From: an uncultured Bacteroidota bacterium
GTDB lineage: Bacteria; Bacteroidota; Bacteroidia; JADZBD01
DNA: 52,211 nt
Direction of reading: 5' to 3'
Assembly: GCA_937924855.1 (NCBI GenBank)
Contig: CALEYQ010000030.1
Location: 1 to 52,211 of the forward strand
The position numbers and the translations under genes are program-made. Of the stretch, positions 31,401-38,908 are shown piece after piece (positions within the stretch are counted from its first letter, which is position 1; the number at the start of each line of letters is the position of its first letter). The notes under the pieces were generated by a model. It did not search any database, had not been told where the DNA came from, and saw nothing but the letters and a program-made list of their open reading frames with translations.

Positions 31401-32890
31401 ACCCTAACAATTCTTATTCCTTTAACGACTCCATTTATATAGAAGAAAACTCGTTGCGATTCGACAGCCTCATCATCAACGATTTTTACGGAAAAACCGC
31501 AGTGGTAGGTGGCCGGATTTATCATGAGAATTTCAAAAACTGGCAGCTCGACCTCGACATCTGGGCGAATAAATTCATGATTATGAATACCACCGAGGCC
31601 CAAAACTCTTTGTATTATGGAAGAGCCTTTATTACGGGTCGGATTAACATCTTTGGTTATGTGGATCAGAACATCCAAGTGGATGCCTCAGTAAAAACTG
31701 ACAAATCTGTAAATATCCGGAACAAGAAAATTGAGTATACGCAGTTTAATATTCCTCTTTCAGGTCCGAGCGAGGTAAGCGAATCAACATTCATCTCTTT
31801 TGTGGACAAGAAAAATCCAACCCCGAAAACCAAAGGGAAAGATAAAGTTGACCTTTCCGGATTCACGCTTAACCTGGATTTGGAAATGACACCGGATGCT
31901 GAAATTCAGATTTTGTTCGACCCGAAGGTAGGTGACGTTATAAAATCACGGGGTGAAGGAAACCTAAGAATGGAAATTACCTCCAATGGAAAATTCAATA
32001 TGTTCGGCGATTACAACATCACCGACGGGGAATACTTGTTTACACTTCAGAATATCATCAATAAAAAGTTCCGGGTTGAAAAGGGAAGCAGTATTAAATG
32101 GACCGGTTCGCCATACAATGCCGATATCGATCTTGCCGCCGTTTATGAGGTAAGAACATCGCTACAGGTAATGTTTCCCGATGATTCCAGCGGGGTTTAT
32201 CGCCGTCGTTACCCGGTGAATTGCGTGCTTAAAATGTCTGATGACCTCATGAAGCCCGATATTACTTTTGATGTGGATTTGCCAACCGTCGATGCCAGTG
32301 TTTCTCAAACCGTTAAAGGCTATCTGAATACGGAAATGGAGATGAACCGTCAGATTTTCAGCTTGCTGGTCTTAAATACCTTTGTAACTCCTCAATCCCT
32401 GGTTGGATTTTCAGATGTACATACCAATACTAATGTGGTAGGAGTTACCGGATTTGAAATGCTTTCAAACCAATTGAGCAATATGCTCTCTCAGGTGAGT
32501 ACCGAATTTGATCTGCGGGTAAATTACCGCCCCGGGGATGATATTTCCCGTGACCAGCTCGAGGTTGCGCTTTCCAAACACCTGTTTAACGACAGGCTGG
32601 TAATTGATGGATCGGTGGCGAACAACGGAACCACCTCGCAGGGTCAAAGCTCTAACGCCATTGTTGGAGAGGTTAATGCCGAATACAAACTTACCGATGA
32701 TGGTAAAGTGCGGGTCAAAGCATTTAACCGGGCTAATGATAATACGGTTATTAATCTTGATGCTCCTTATACTCAGGGCGTGGGAATATTCTACCGGGAA
32801 GACTTTGAAACCATATCAGAACTTTATAAACGGTATATGGACAGGTTCTCAAAGGAAAACAAAAAAACTCCAAAAAAAGGAGAGGGCTGA
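28427..32890 (+). CDS. tamB: TamB-like translocation and assembly module protein (DUF490)
   Basis: Very long envelope-spanning beta protein (at least 1487 residues) of the TamB/AsmA-like class, which bridges inner and outer membranes and is linked to outer-membrane assembly and phospholipid traffic. The C-terminal DUF490 domain includes FNMFGDYNITDGEYLFTLQN and KWTGSPYNADIDLAAVYEV; the middle is repeated amphipathic strands. GTG 28427 is the first standard start, but it cuts the membrane anchor in half. The same frame is open upstream to 28352 and encodes KKLGKIAIWVFGSILVLGGV, a proper signal anchor, so the true start probably lies near 28367 at an ATC codon. No Omp85-type TamA is adjacent. 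Confidence 0.85.
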   Translation: MLFFLVQTYSFQTFLGERLAAWLSGKTGAKVEIKSVSIDFFSRLGLHGIFIGDLKGDTLLYADRIQVKINEFSYSNQILGISELNLEKSRVKLARYVDEDRMNFQFLIDAFASNDTLKDTTKSAWIIDPGIWKLDNIHFSFRDFRDTSRARGMNFADLDVKNIFAEFADFELFEDSLKVAINTLTCNEKCGLELRAFSGNFTYTETHLQLDSFRIKTAHSDLAGNLGFHFADFSAFDDFEKRVKLKAVFDKSELFVSDIGYFAPDLLGYDRTFTLKGKVSGPVANLKAREMEIDYENHTRIRGDFDISGLPDIDETYLLLDLKELATRKSDIETLPDFPLKNKNTLKLSDNIGLLGNITYKGRISGYYYDLVSDGSISTALGKLATNLKLRVDPESSEISYSGKISSANFQVGKFIGSEKILGAITMNVSVKGSGIKINDLKADVEGAIDKLEFNDYSYTGIKINGRISKRVFDGSLVVLDPNVFLDFEGQVNFSESPTRLDFLAKIPHINLKELNFLKTTEAIHASTDLEIRLTANNIDDAQGIVMLKGIRYYQGDNHYDLKDFLLRISEDDKKRAIRISSEIVEAFIVGDYKLEELGGSFYDIMSLYVTSLLPEDYFKKNQKFRNRVREDFEYNFVFKNTEPITRIFFPDLIIAHKTILRGKYNSRKEYFDIKGSSPLIRFAGTQVVDWALNAKTGMDAFELNVGCKAFNISDTLRAENLSINSRLYNDSMDLVINWKNKAAKRNQGNIHSVMDLRFYPKIITWFIPSDSALVIEDSVWQIHPDNRIVIDTGKISITDLVFSQGKQEMKVFGTIAKGMEEHLQLAFKNFNLSTVNPLTHKAGITWRGGLTGTASFTNLFDPTHLIFSTALDFSNFWINKEEIGSGSVIGIYDKKKDVITLNGAFKKPNSEENSIGFTGKYYPAREKDNLDMEAELSGFGLRFFEPYLEGVFSTFRGYANGKFNIRGEINHPKISGFAIVQVKNMKIDYLNPNNSYSFNDSIYIEENSLRFDSLIINDFYGKTAVVGGRIYHENFKNWQLDLDIWANKFMIMNTTEAQNSLYYGRAFITGRINIFGYVDQNIQVDASVKTDKSVNIRNKKIEYTQFNIPLSGPSEVSESTFISFVDKKNPTPKTKGKDKVDLSGFTLNLDLEMTPDAEIQILFDPKVGDVIKSRGEGNLRMEITSNGKFNMFGDYNITDGEYLFTLQNIINKKFRVEKGSSIKWTGSPYNADIDLAAVYEVRTSLQVMFPDDSSGVYRRRYPVNCVLKMSDDLMKPDITFDVDLPTVDASVSQTVKGYLNTEMEMNRQIFSLLVLNTFVTPQSLVGFSDVHTNTNVVGVTGFEMLSNQLSNMLSQVSTEFDLRVNYRPGDDISRDQLEVALSKHLFNDRLVIDGSVANNGTTSQGQSSNAIVGEVNAEYKLTDDGKVRVKAFNRANDNTVINLDAPYTQGVGIFYREDFETISELYKRYMDRFSKENKKTPKKGEG

Positions 32891-32900
32891 TGCCCCCTCC
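32872..32900 (-). terminator. intrinsic terminator of the TonB receptor operon, inside the end of tamB
   Basis: On the minus strand GGAG-G-GGGC, loop ATCA, GCCC-T-CTCC forms a stem with one mismatch, followed by seven T. It lies 14 bases after the receptor stop and within the last codons of the converging TamB-like gene. Confidence 0.6.
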
Positions 32901-32913
32901 CTTAATCTTCATA

Positions 32914-35328
32914 TCAGAATCTCGATCTTACTGAAACAATCAGGTTTCGGCCCGGTGCTGAAATGCCACTGGCAAAATACCTGTAATGGGTATCAAGAAT
33001 ATTCTCAAGCGCCAGAATAGCTCGTAAAGATTTGCTCATTTGAAAAGCAATTCTCGCATTCAGGGTAACCCAGGAAGGCATGCCATAAGGAGTGGCATAA
33101 CTGAGGTTATCTTCACCCGAGGGACTGTAATCCTTTATATCTTTCCAGCCGTTATACCTGACAAAGAACTCACCCTCGGTTTTTCCACTCCGGTACAAAA
33201 GAGAAGTTTGTCCGTAAACAGGTGGAATGTGATCCATAGGCACGATGGTATCGGGCTTGCTGCTGTGATACCTGCCATAAGTATAAGTCAATGTTGAGTT
33301 TAATGAAAAGTTCCGGTCGAAAACAAATTGAACGGTTCCGGTCCAACCCATGATATTGGCCTGATCCGCGTTTTGCGAAGCCACCACTTTACTGGGGATT
33401 CCGAAATAATCTACGGTATCTTTTCCCTGGTACTGGAAGGGCGCAACAACAATGGCATTTTGTAGAAGCGTGTACCATAGGTTTCCTGAGATCCGAACCC
33501 GGTCATCAAGATTTTTCGATATTCCCAGCTCCGCATTATATGCCACCTCGGACTTAATATCATCATTGGGAACCACCAGATAACCCGGTGAGGAATCAAA
33601 TACTTTTGCAAGGTCATCCAGGTTGGGAACCCGGTATCCGGTTCCTCCGAGCAGACTTATTTTCCAACCCTTTCCGGGCAGCCAAACCAATCCTGCATTT
33701 CCACTCCAGGTCGTGGTATTTATTGAAACCTCACGAAAAGGAAACTTAAAAAAGGTGGTATCCTGAAAAGAGGCATTCAGGGAATAATATCCTACACGAA
33801 TCCCATCCGACAAAATCCATTTATCGTTGATCTCGAAAGAGTGAGACAAATAGGCAGAACCCGAATAGAAAACATTTTCTCCATCCGGATAACGGGTTGC
33901 ACTTGCTTTTACTTCTCCCGTTGTAATGTTTTCGGATTTTGCCGTGGAATTTACCCCGTTGTACAATCCTTCCAATCCGTACCGGAATTCGTGGCGTTCA
34001 CCTGCTTTTTTATGAAAATCGGCATTTAGCGACATCACATTTACTTCTTCCGTTTGTGTTCTTCGGTTTGGGTTTTTAAACCTCCGGCTAACCCTGATCT
34101 GTTCGGACCGCTGATAGGCCAGGGTTATGGAAGCATTGTCGTAAAACCTGCTCGGATTTTCAAGAACCAGGGAGTAGGCGGCCAGGCCTCTCAGCTGAGG
34201 GCCATAATACCACTCTGCAAATTTCAGGTTCCCACCACTGTATTCACTCAACCGGTCGTAACGCGGAACATCGGAAGAATTGGAGTATTGAAGATTTAAG
34301 CGATGAAGAACGCCTTCTTTTTGTTTGAATTGAAACTTCTGGAATAATCCATACTGCTTGTACGCCGACTGCTTTTGGATGTTGCGGTCGGGATTACGAA
34401 CCATGCTGTCTTTCCCGTTAAATGTTTCCACATAAAAGGGTCTTACAAAACCCTGATCGTAAACAGCATCGCGTTGATTTCCTGAGCGCAAATCGTCGAA
34501 ATCGGAATAGGAAATGCCGGTTAGACTCGAAAACCGCTTCCATCCCAGATTAAAATTGGCGTGTCCCGTCATTTCATCATTGGCAGAACTCCAACGGATC
34601 ATCGTATTTCCTTTAACCAGAAAACTGTCAGCTCCGAATTCAGGATTCCTGGTATAGAAATGCATCACACCACCCAGGGCATCGCTGCCATAAATAACAG
34701 AACCGGGTCCGAAAACCACTTCCGTCCTGTCCAGCATCATCGGGTCGATGGTTATTACATCCTGCAAGTGTCCGCCCCGGTAAATGATATTATTCATTCT
34801 TACCCCGTCAACCACCAGCAGCACTTTATTGGCTTCGAATCCTCTCAGCACCGGACTTCCGCCACCCATCTGCGATTTTTGCACAAACACAGAGCCGGAA
34901 TTGGTAAGCATGTCGGCCGAAGTCTGTGGATTTCCAAACTCAACGCTGCGCGAATCAATAACTTCGATTTGATGCGGGATATCCTTTACCATTTCGGGCG
35001 ATTTATTCGCAGAAAAAACAAATTCCTCCAGATTAATTATCCTTTGGGAAAGAAAAACGTTTCCGTTGGGAACCTTCAGAAGTGCATCACCCTTGATTTT
35101 CACCGGAAAATACCCGGTATGGGAAATAGTGATGGTATCGGTCAGGTCAAGGGGAGAAATATTAACAATCCCTTTCGGGCCGCTGACTAATACCACTCCT
35201 TTTGCATCTTTTACATTGGCTCCGGAAATGGGTGCGAGGGTTACCTCATCCGCAATCCGGATATTATTTTGGGCAGTACTCCCGATAACAATAAGGAGTA
35301 ATACCCATAAAAAAGTAATGGCTTTCAT
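32914..35328 (-). CDS. TonB-dependent outer-membrane receptor, possibly for heme or an iron complex
   Basis: Gated outer-membrane barrel for an unknown ligand. A signal peptide (about residues 1-19) is followed by a carboxypeptidase-regulatory-like domain (about 20-95) and the plug, with GGGSPVLRGFEANKVLLVVDG and VVFGPGSVIYGSDALGG. The barrel ends in RNLIVSVRSRF. The phrase SPVLRGFEANKVL...DGVRMNN resembles heme/hemoglobin receptors, but that is only a resemblance and no heme-uptake ABC or heme oxygenase lies nearby. It is 804 residues. A small anchored protein gene precedes it by 34 bases in the same direction, probably in one operon. Confidence 0.88.
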   Translation of the reverse strand: MKAITFLWVLLLIVIGSTAQNNIRIADEVTLAPISGANVKDAKGVVLVSGPKGIVNISPLDLTDTITISHTGYFPVKIKGDALLKVPNGNVFLSQRIINLEEFVFSANKSPEMVKDIPHQIEVIDSRSVEFGNPQTSADMLTNSGSVFVQKSQMGGGSPVLRGFEANKVLLVVDGVRMNNIIYRGGHLQDVITIDPMMLDRTEVVFGPGSVIYGSDALGGVMHFYTRNPEFGADSFLVKGNTMIRWSSANDEMTGHANFNLGWKRFSSLTGISYSDFDDLRSGNQRDAVYDQGFVRPFYVETFNGKDSMVRNPDRNIQKQSAYKQYGLFQKFQFKQKEGVLHRLNLQYSNSSDVPRYDRLSEYSGGNLKFAEWYYGPQLRGLAAYSLVLENPSRFYDNASITLAYQRSEQIRVSRRFKNPNRRTQTEEVNVMSLNADFHKKAGERHEFRYGLEGLYNGVNSTAKSENITTGEVKASATRYPDGENVFYSGSAYLSHSFEINDKWILSDGIRVGYYSLNASFQDTTFFKFPFREVSINTTTWSGNAGLVWLPGKGWKISLLGGTGYRVPNLDDLAKVFDSSPGYLVVPNDDIKSEVAYNAELGISKNLDDRVRISGNLWYTLLQNAIVVAPFQYQGKDTVDYFGIPSKVVASQNADQANIMGWTGTVQFVFDRNFSLNSTLTYTYGRYHSSKPDTIVPMDHIPPVYGQTSLLYRSGKTEGEFFVRYNGWKDIKDYSPSGEDNLSYATPYGMPSWVTLNARIAFQMSKSLRAILALENILDTHYRYFASGISAPGRNLIVSVRSRF

Positions 35329-35362
35329 AAAATATTGTTTATTAAATTTTTAAAAGAGAATC

Positions 35363-35866
35363 TCAGGATTCTGCTTTTTCAGGAGGCAGATAGGGCTGGG
35401 CCTCAAATCCGGATAACAGATCCGGTGATTTATAAAAAGCAAAAATTACATCACCACCCTCTGAAAGGGTAGGACTTGCAATAATTTCAGGCAGGTATTT
35501 AAAAGAAAAATAATTTCCGATGGAGATTCCGGAAGTGTAATCGGGCTTTTTTCCGGACCATTGATCAAAAAAAGTTTCGAAACCTCTTTCAATTTTATCA
35601 AGGTGACAAACTACGAAATAACGATCACCTACCTTCTCAACCCTGTCAAGATCGTACCATTTTCCTTCCAGCTTAAACTCGTCTTTTTTCTGCCAGTCAA
35701 GCGCTAAATATTCCGATTGGGAAAATACAAACCCGGAAAATACCTTGTTGCGATGGATTTTAACATTTTTCCGGTGGTTTAGCTGAAATAAAAGAAACAG
35801 ACTTGGCAACAAAATAAATCCTGCCAGGACAAGACCGGTAAAAACAAGCCGGGATTTTTTGAGCAT
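35363..35866 (-). CDS. small membrane-anchored protein next to a TonB receptor
   Basis: Not recognised as a named family. The 167 residues contain one N-terminal membrane helix (about 8-28, VFTGLVLAGFILLPSLFLLF) and an exported or periplasmic domain. That domain has a YDLDRVEKVGDRYFVVCHLDKIE stretch and a Pro-rich acidic tail. From memory, short proteins with a similar segment (KDEFKLEGKWYDLDRVE here) occur beside TonB receptors in related genomes, suggesting an accessory role in the same uptake system; this is not verified. It is first in its operon; its start codon overlaps a 16-base palindrome and lies 8 bases from a -7 box, so the message is nearly leaderless. Confidence 0.7.
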   Translation of the reverse strand: MLKKSRLVFTGLVLAGFILLPSLFLLFQLNHRKNVKIHRNKVFSGFVFSQSEYLALDWQKKDEFKLEGKWYDLDRVEKVGDRYFVVCHLDKIERGFETFFDQWSGKKPDYTSGISIGNYFSFKYLPEIIASPTLSEGGDVIFAFYKSPDLLSGFEAQPYLPPEKAES

Positions 35867-35880
35867 CTTTGTACAAAGAT
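35865..35880. promoter_or_regulatory. 16-base perfect palindrome at a divergent promoter
   Basis: ATCTTTGTACAAAGAT is an exact inverted repeat in the 27-base gap between two divergent genes and covers the first two bases of the minus-strand start codon. Because it contains the TTTG core on both strands it can serve as two opposed -7 boxes: an exact TATCTTTG on the minus strand (35874-35881) and CATCTTTG, one mismatch, on the plus strand (35864-35871). Confidence 0.6.
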
Positions 35881-35893
35881 ATTAAAAACAGTG

Positions 35894-36643
35894 ATGGACT
35901 CAACCCTGGAGAAAAAGCGCTTTTACCTGGCCTTGTTCCTGTCGTTTTGTATAGTGGCCATGATCTGGCTGGTTTTTCTGGCCGACTGGGCATTCGACCT
36001 GGCCCTTTTCCGGTTTGGAATTATTCCCCGCGAAGCAAGAGGATTAATGGGGGTAATTCTTGCCCCGCTTATTCACGGCGGGCCCGGACATGTCTTTGCC
36101 AACACCCTTCCCGTGTTCATCCTTCTTTCATTTCATTTTTATTTTAACCCTGAAAACGCGCCCAAACAATTTTTTCTTATCTGGATTTTTTCCGGAGTGC
36201 TTCTCTGGGCGGGCGGAAGGGGAGGGACAGCTCATGTGGGAGCCAGTTCATGGATTTATGCCCTCTCTGCGTTTCTGTTTTTCCGCGGACTCCTTTTGGG
36301 CAATATTAGTGCCCTGGTGGTATCTGTTATTGTGGTATTTCTATACGGCAGCCTGATCTGGGGGGTGTTTCCACTGGAAGAAAAAATCAGCTGGGAAGGC
36401 CATTTGTTTGGCGCTGTTTCCGGTACCCTGTTTGCCTTTTATTACTTTTTTCCCACTCGCTCCAAGAGCGAAATCACTGAAGAACCTGAATCTGAACTTT
36501 GGAACCCCGGCCATTTTGAAAATTTTATCAGGGAGGAATCCAGAAGCAACACCCTAAAGGATCCCCAAAATGAGAAGCAAACCAAATACTACCAGGAAAA
36601 CCGTGACAAGAATACGGGTAAAGGTATACGACGACTTTTTTAA
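35894..36643 (+). CDS. rhomboid-family intramembrane serine protease
   Basis: Predicted membrane protease that cleaves within or near membrane helices. About six membrane segments span residues 10-190. The catalytic dyad is present: Ser118 in HVGASSWIYAL and His170 in WEGHLFGAVSG; the oxyanion region HGGPGHVFANTLPV supplies His66 and Asn70. The hydrophilic tail after about residue 195 is rich in Glu, Lys and Arg, and its last 30 residues are encoded opposite the end of the converging TauE/SafE gene. I use the ATG at 35894 rather than the GTG just before it. Substrate unknown. Confidence 0.88.
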   Translation: MDSTLEKKRFYLALFLSFCIVAMIWLVFLADWAFDLALFRFGIIPREARGLMGVILAPLIHGGPGHVFANTLPVFILLSFHFYFNPENAPKQFFLIWIFSGVLLWAGGRGGTAHVGASSWIYALSAFLFFRGLLLGNISALVVSVIVVFLYGSLIWGVFPLEEKISWEGHLFGAVSGTLFAFYYFFPTRSKSEITEEPESELWNPGHFENFIREESRSNTLKDPQNEKQTKYYQENRDKNTGKGIRRLF

Positions 36644-37321
36644 GTACTGATTTCCCACAACGGCACCGAAAAGGGCAGGAAGCCCGCCGGCAACAAGATA
36701 TTGCCAGTTAATACCCTCAAAATAACTTTGCCCCAGGCCAATGTACATGGGAATCCGCGTAAAATCTACGATGAGTGAAATGAAAACCCCGGTCGAAATG
36801 TAGACTTCCTTGGTAAGTCCCGAATTAATAAGAAAAGCACTCCGTAAGGCCCCCTGATGTCCGGTAAATCCCCCAAAAAAACCACTCACAAGCCCACCGG
36901 TTACATATTGTCCCTTTTTAAACCGGATACCTGCCTGCTCAAAAAAAGCAAAAAATATCATGAGGCATCCTATCGCAAAAGGGAAGGGGAAAACGTGAAA
37001 ACAACCTGCCCCGAATTCATATTCAAACAAAGGTGGAAACTGGGGCAAAATTTTATACAGACTTACACCGGCAATTGCGCCGGCAAAACTTCCTCCCCCA
37101 AATCTTATCAATATGGTTCGGTCAAAACTGCCCCGCAACAAATAAGCTTTGAGAAGATTGTTCAGAAGATGAACAAGACCGGTCAATAAGATGGCAATTT
37201 CAGGAGGGAAAAAAAACAGATATACGGGAAGAAGCAGGGTTCCCAAACCAAACCCTGAAAAGAAGGTAAGGAATGAACCCGCAAAGGCTGCCAGTGCAAT
37301 TATTATTATGGCCGTTTCCAT
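36554..37321 (-). CDS. TauE/SafE family sulfite/anion exporter (membrane protein)
   Basis: Multi-pass inner-membrane protein (255 residues, about eight helices) of the TauE/SafE/DUF81 family, proposed to export sulfite, sulfoacetate or other organic anions. The two half-repeats each carry a Gly-rich turn: AGSFLTFFSGFGLGTLLLP near the start and GLVSGFFGGFTGHQGALRSAFL in the middle. The second is unusual in having GHQGALRS where many members show GxGGP. Its 3' end overlaps the rhomboid gene by 90 bases in antisense. It is divergent from the SiaB-like gene, 46 bases away. Confidence 0.85.
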   Translation of the reverse strand: METAIIIIALAAFAGSFLTFFSGFGLGTLLLPVYLFFFPPEIAILLTGLVHLLNNLLKAYLLRGSFDRTILIRFGGGSFAGAIAGVSLYKILPQFPPLFEYEFGAGCFHVFPFPFAIGCLMIFFAFFEQAGIRFKKGQYVTGGLVSGFFGGFTGHQGALRSAFLINSGLTKEVYISTGVFISLIVDFTRIPMYIGLGQSYFEGINWQYLVAGGLPALFGAVVGNQYLKKSSYTFTRILVTVFLVVFGLLLILGIL

Positions 37322-37367
37322 TTTGAGGCCTAAAATCAGGAAAATTATCTAAATTTAATCCTGTTTT

Positions 37368-38498
37368 ATGGATAAGCTCTTTCCGCTCCTTCTTGATTTT
37401 TTTAAAACCCACCGGGGTTTAAACATGAACTACCTGTATCATGGCGATTTTACGCATGATCTGACCAATGCAATACTTTCCTTCGCTGAAAACTCCCTCG
37501 ACAGTATGGGGGAATCAACCAAAATCCGAAAACGGGTTTACTTTATAATGGTTGAATCCCTCCAAAACATTACCCGACACCAGGAGTCCCGGGAAGGAAT
37601 TTCCCAGGGATTTGGATATTTTAACATTCAGGGCGAACCCGACGGATACTATATTACCAGTTGCAACAAAGTCCTGAATTCCTCCGTTGCTAACCTGCGC
37701 TCAAAACTCGACATGGTGAACAGCCTCGATGCCCAAAACCTGAAAAGTTATAGCGCGGAAATGTTGCAAGCCGGGGTCATCAGCGAAAAGGGTGGAGCTG
37801 GTCTCGGACTTATCGAAATGGCCAAACGCTCCGGAAATAAACTCAAATTTCACTTCGAAACCATTGATTCCAGTCATTCCTGTTTTTACTTTCAAATCCG
37901 TATCGGAAAACCGGTAGTTGAGAACTTTGAAAAAGGCCATAACTTGGGAAGTTCTGTGGATAGCCATAAACTCCTTAAAGCCAATGGGCTCAATATCGTC
38001 TTCCAGGGAAACTTTTCCCAGGAAAACGTGAAAAGCATTGTTGCGATGATAGAGGGCAGCTTTTCCAAAAGCAATGTCGGCCCAATGAAAAAGAAAATGT
38101 TAAACCTCCTGATCGAACTGCTCCAGAATATTTACAAACACGGAAGTGGAGGGAAAAGTGCCGAAGAAGATTCCCGACCCGGAATTTTTGCCATCGGTGT
38201 CCGAAACAATAAGTATTTTATTACCTCCGGAAGCCTGATAGCAAAACATAAGGAAGCTGCTTTAACTGAAAAAATTAATGCGGTAAACCAAATTGATCCC
38301 AATAGCCTGGAAAAGCTATATGCTGCGAAATTGCTTGAGGAAGATGTTCCGGGTGCAAAAGGTGCCGGCCTCGGGTTTATTGATATGCGCCTGAGAACCG
38401 GCGAAAAAATAGATTTTTCCCTGCTTCCCTTCGATAATGAACATTCTTTCTTAACTTTGGGTTTGTCAATAAAGGATAAAATCGAAAAAAATGCCTGA
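37368..38498 (+). CDS. tandem SiaB-like GHKL kinase (two DUF6272-type domains)
   Basis: Soluble ATPase of the histidine-kinase-like fold, predicted to phosphorylate the SiaC protein encoded by the overlapping next gene. It consists of two homologous halves (about residues 18-185 and 198-376). Each has the opening GLNM..YHGDF / GLNI..FQGNF, an N-box (VESLQNITRH near 62; IELLQNIYKH near 249) and a G-box (KGGAGLGLIEMAKRSG near 140; KGAGLGFIDMRLRTG near 330). Known SiaB proteins, as I recall, are single-domain of about 180 residues, so this is a duplication and fusion. Both ATP sites look intact. Overlap with siaC is 8 bases. Confidence 0.85.
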   Translation: MDKLFPLLLDFFKTHRGLNMNYLYHGDFTHDLTNAILSFAENSLDSMGESTKIRKRVYFIMVESLQNITRHQESREGISQGFGYFNIQGEPDGYYITSCNKVLNSSVANLRSKLDMVNSLDAQNLKSYSAEMLQAGVISEKGGAGLGLIEMAKRSGNKLKFHFETIDSSHSCFYFQIRIGKPVVENFEKGHNLGSSVDSHKLLKANGLNIVFQGNFSQENVKSIVAMIEGSFSKSNVGPMKKKMLNLLIELLQNIYKHGSGGKSAEEDSRPGIFAIGVRNNKYFITSGSLIAKHKEAALTEKINAVNQIDPNSLEKLYAAKLLEEDVPGAKGAGLGFIDMRLRTGEKIDFSLLPFDNEHSFLTLGLSIKDKIEKNA

Positions 38499-38877
38499 GG
38501 CACTGTCAATCACAGCAACCCACGACACCCCCGAAATTATCCTCAATCCGGAAACCGGAATCTTTAAAATTTCCAAACGAAGCTACCCGGAAGATGCCGC
38601 CGGATTTTACAAACCTGTTATTGACTGGCTCTCCGAATTCCGACAGAACCCTCCTCAGGAAATTACTTTTGTTTTTAACCTTGAGTATTATAATACGGCT
38701 TCTGCAAAACAAATCTTTAAAGTCCTTCAGGTTCTCCAGGAAACCGGCAAACAATCCAAAGTGAAAATCCTCTGGCAGTTTTTTGAAGACGACTCCGATA
38801 TGGAAATTGCCGGTGAACGATTTGCAAGTTTAATAAGCAACGTTGCCTTCGAAATTGTTTCCATACCTCAGGAATAA
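38491..38877 (+). CDS. SiaC family regulatory phosphoprotein (DUF1987)
   Basis: Partner-switch protein expected to cycle between a phosphorylated form, made by SiaB-type kinase, and a free form made by a SpoIIE phosphatase. The DUF1987 pattern is clear: TPEIILNPETGIFKISKRSYPED, then FYKPVIDWLSEF and FVFNLEYYNTASAKQIFKVL. Thr69 in YYNTAS aligns with the phosphothreonine described for Pseudomonas SiaC (Thr68). Length is 128, normal. Unlike Pseudomonas, no diguanylate cyclase (SiaD) is in the window, so the protein it controls is unknown. A strong terminator follows directly. Confidence 0.9.
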   Translation: MPEALSITATHDTPEIILNPETGIFKISKRSYPEDAAGFYKPVIDWLSEFRQNPPQEITFVFNLEYYNTASAKQIFKVLQVLQETGKQSKVKILWQFFEDDSDMEIAGERFASLISNVAFEIVSIPQE

Positions 38878-38880
38878 ATA

Positions 38881-38906
38881 AAAAGCCCCGCTTTGCGGGG
38901 CTTTTT
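38881..38906. terminator. bidirectional intrinsic terminator between siaC and ssb
   Basis: AAAAGCCCCGC, loop TTT, GCGGGGCTTTT, an eleven-pair stem with A-run and T-run on opposite sides, so it terminates both the siaC and the ssb transcripts. It starts three bases after the siaC stop and ends two bases before the ssb stop. Confidence 0.9.
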
Positions 38907-38908
38907 CC

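Noticed and set aside
34561..35190. 209-codon open frame on the plus strand opposite the TonB receptor
   Set aside because: It mirrors a clearly real receptor gene, has no recognisable domain and no start signals; it is an antisense shadow.
37368..38877. Anti-sigma/anti-anti-sigma (RsbW/RsbV) module for the sigma factor at 3.4 kb
   Set aside because: The small partner is a DUF1987 SiaC protein, not a STAS anti-anti-sigma factor, and the kinase halves match SiaB better than RsbW; the sigma gene is 34 kb away and of ECF type.
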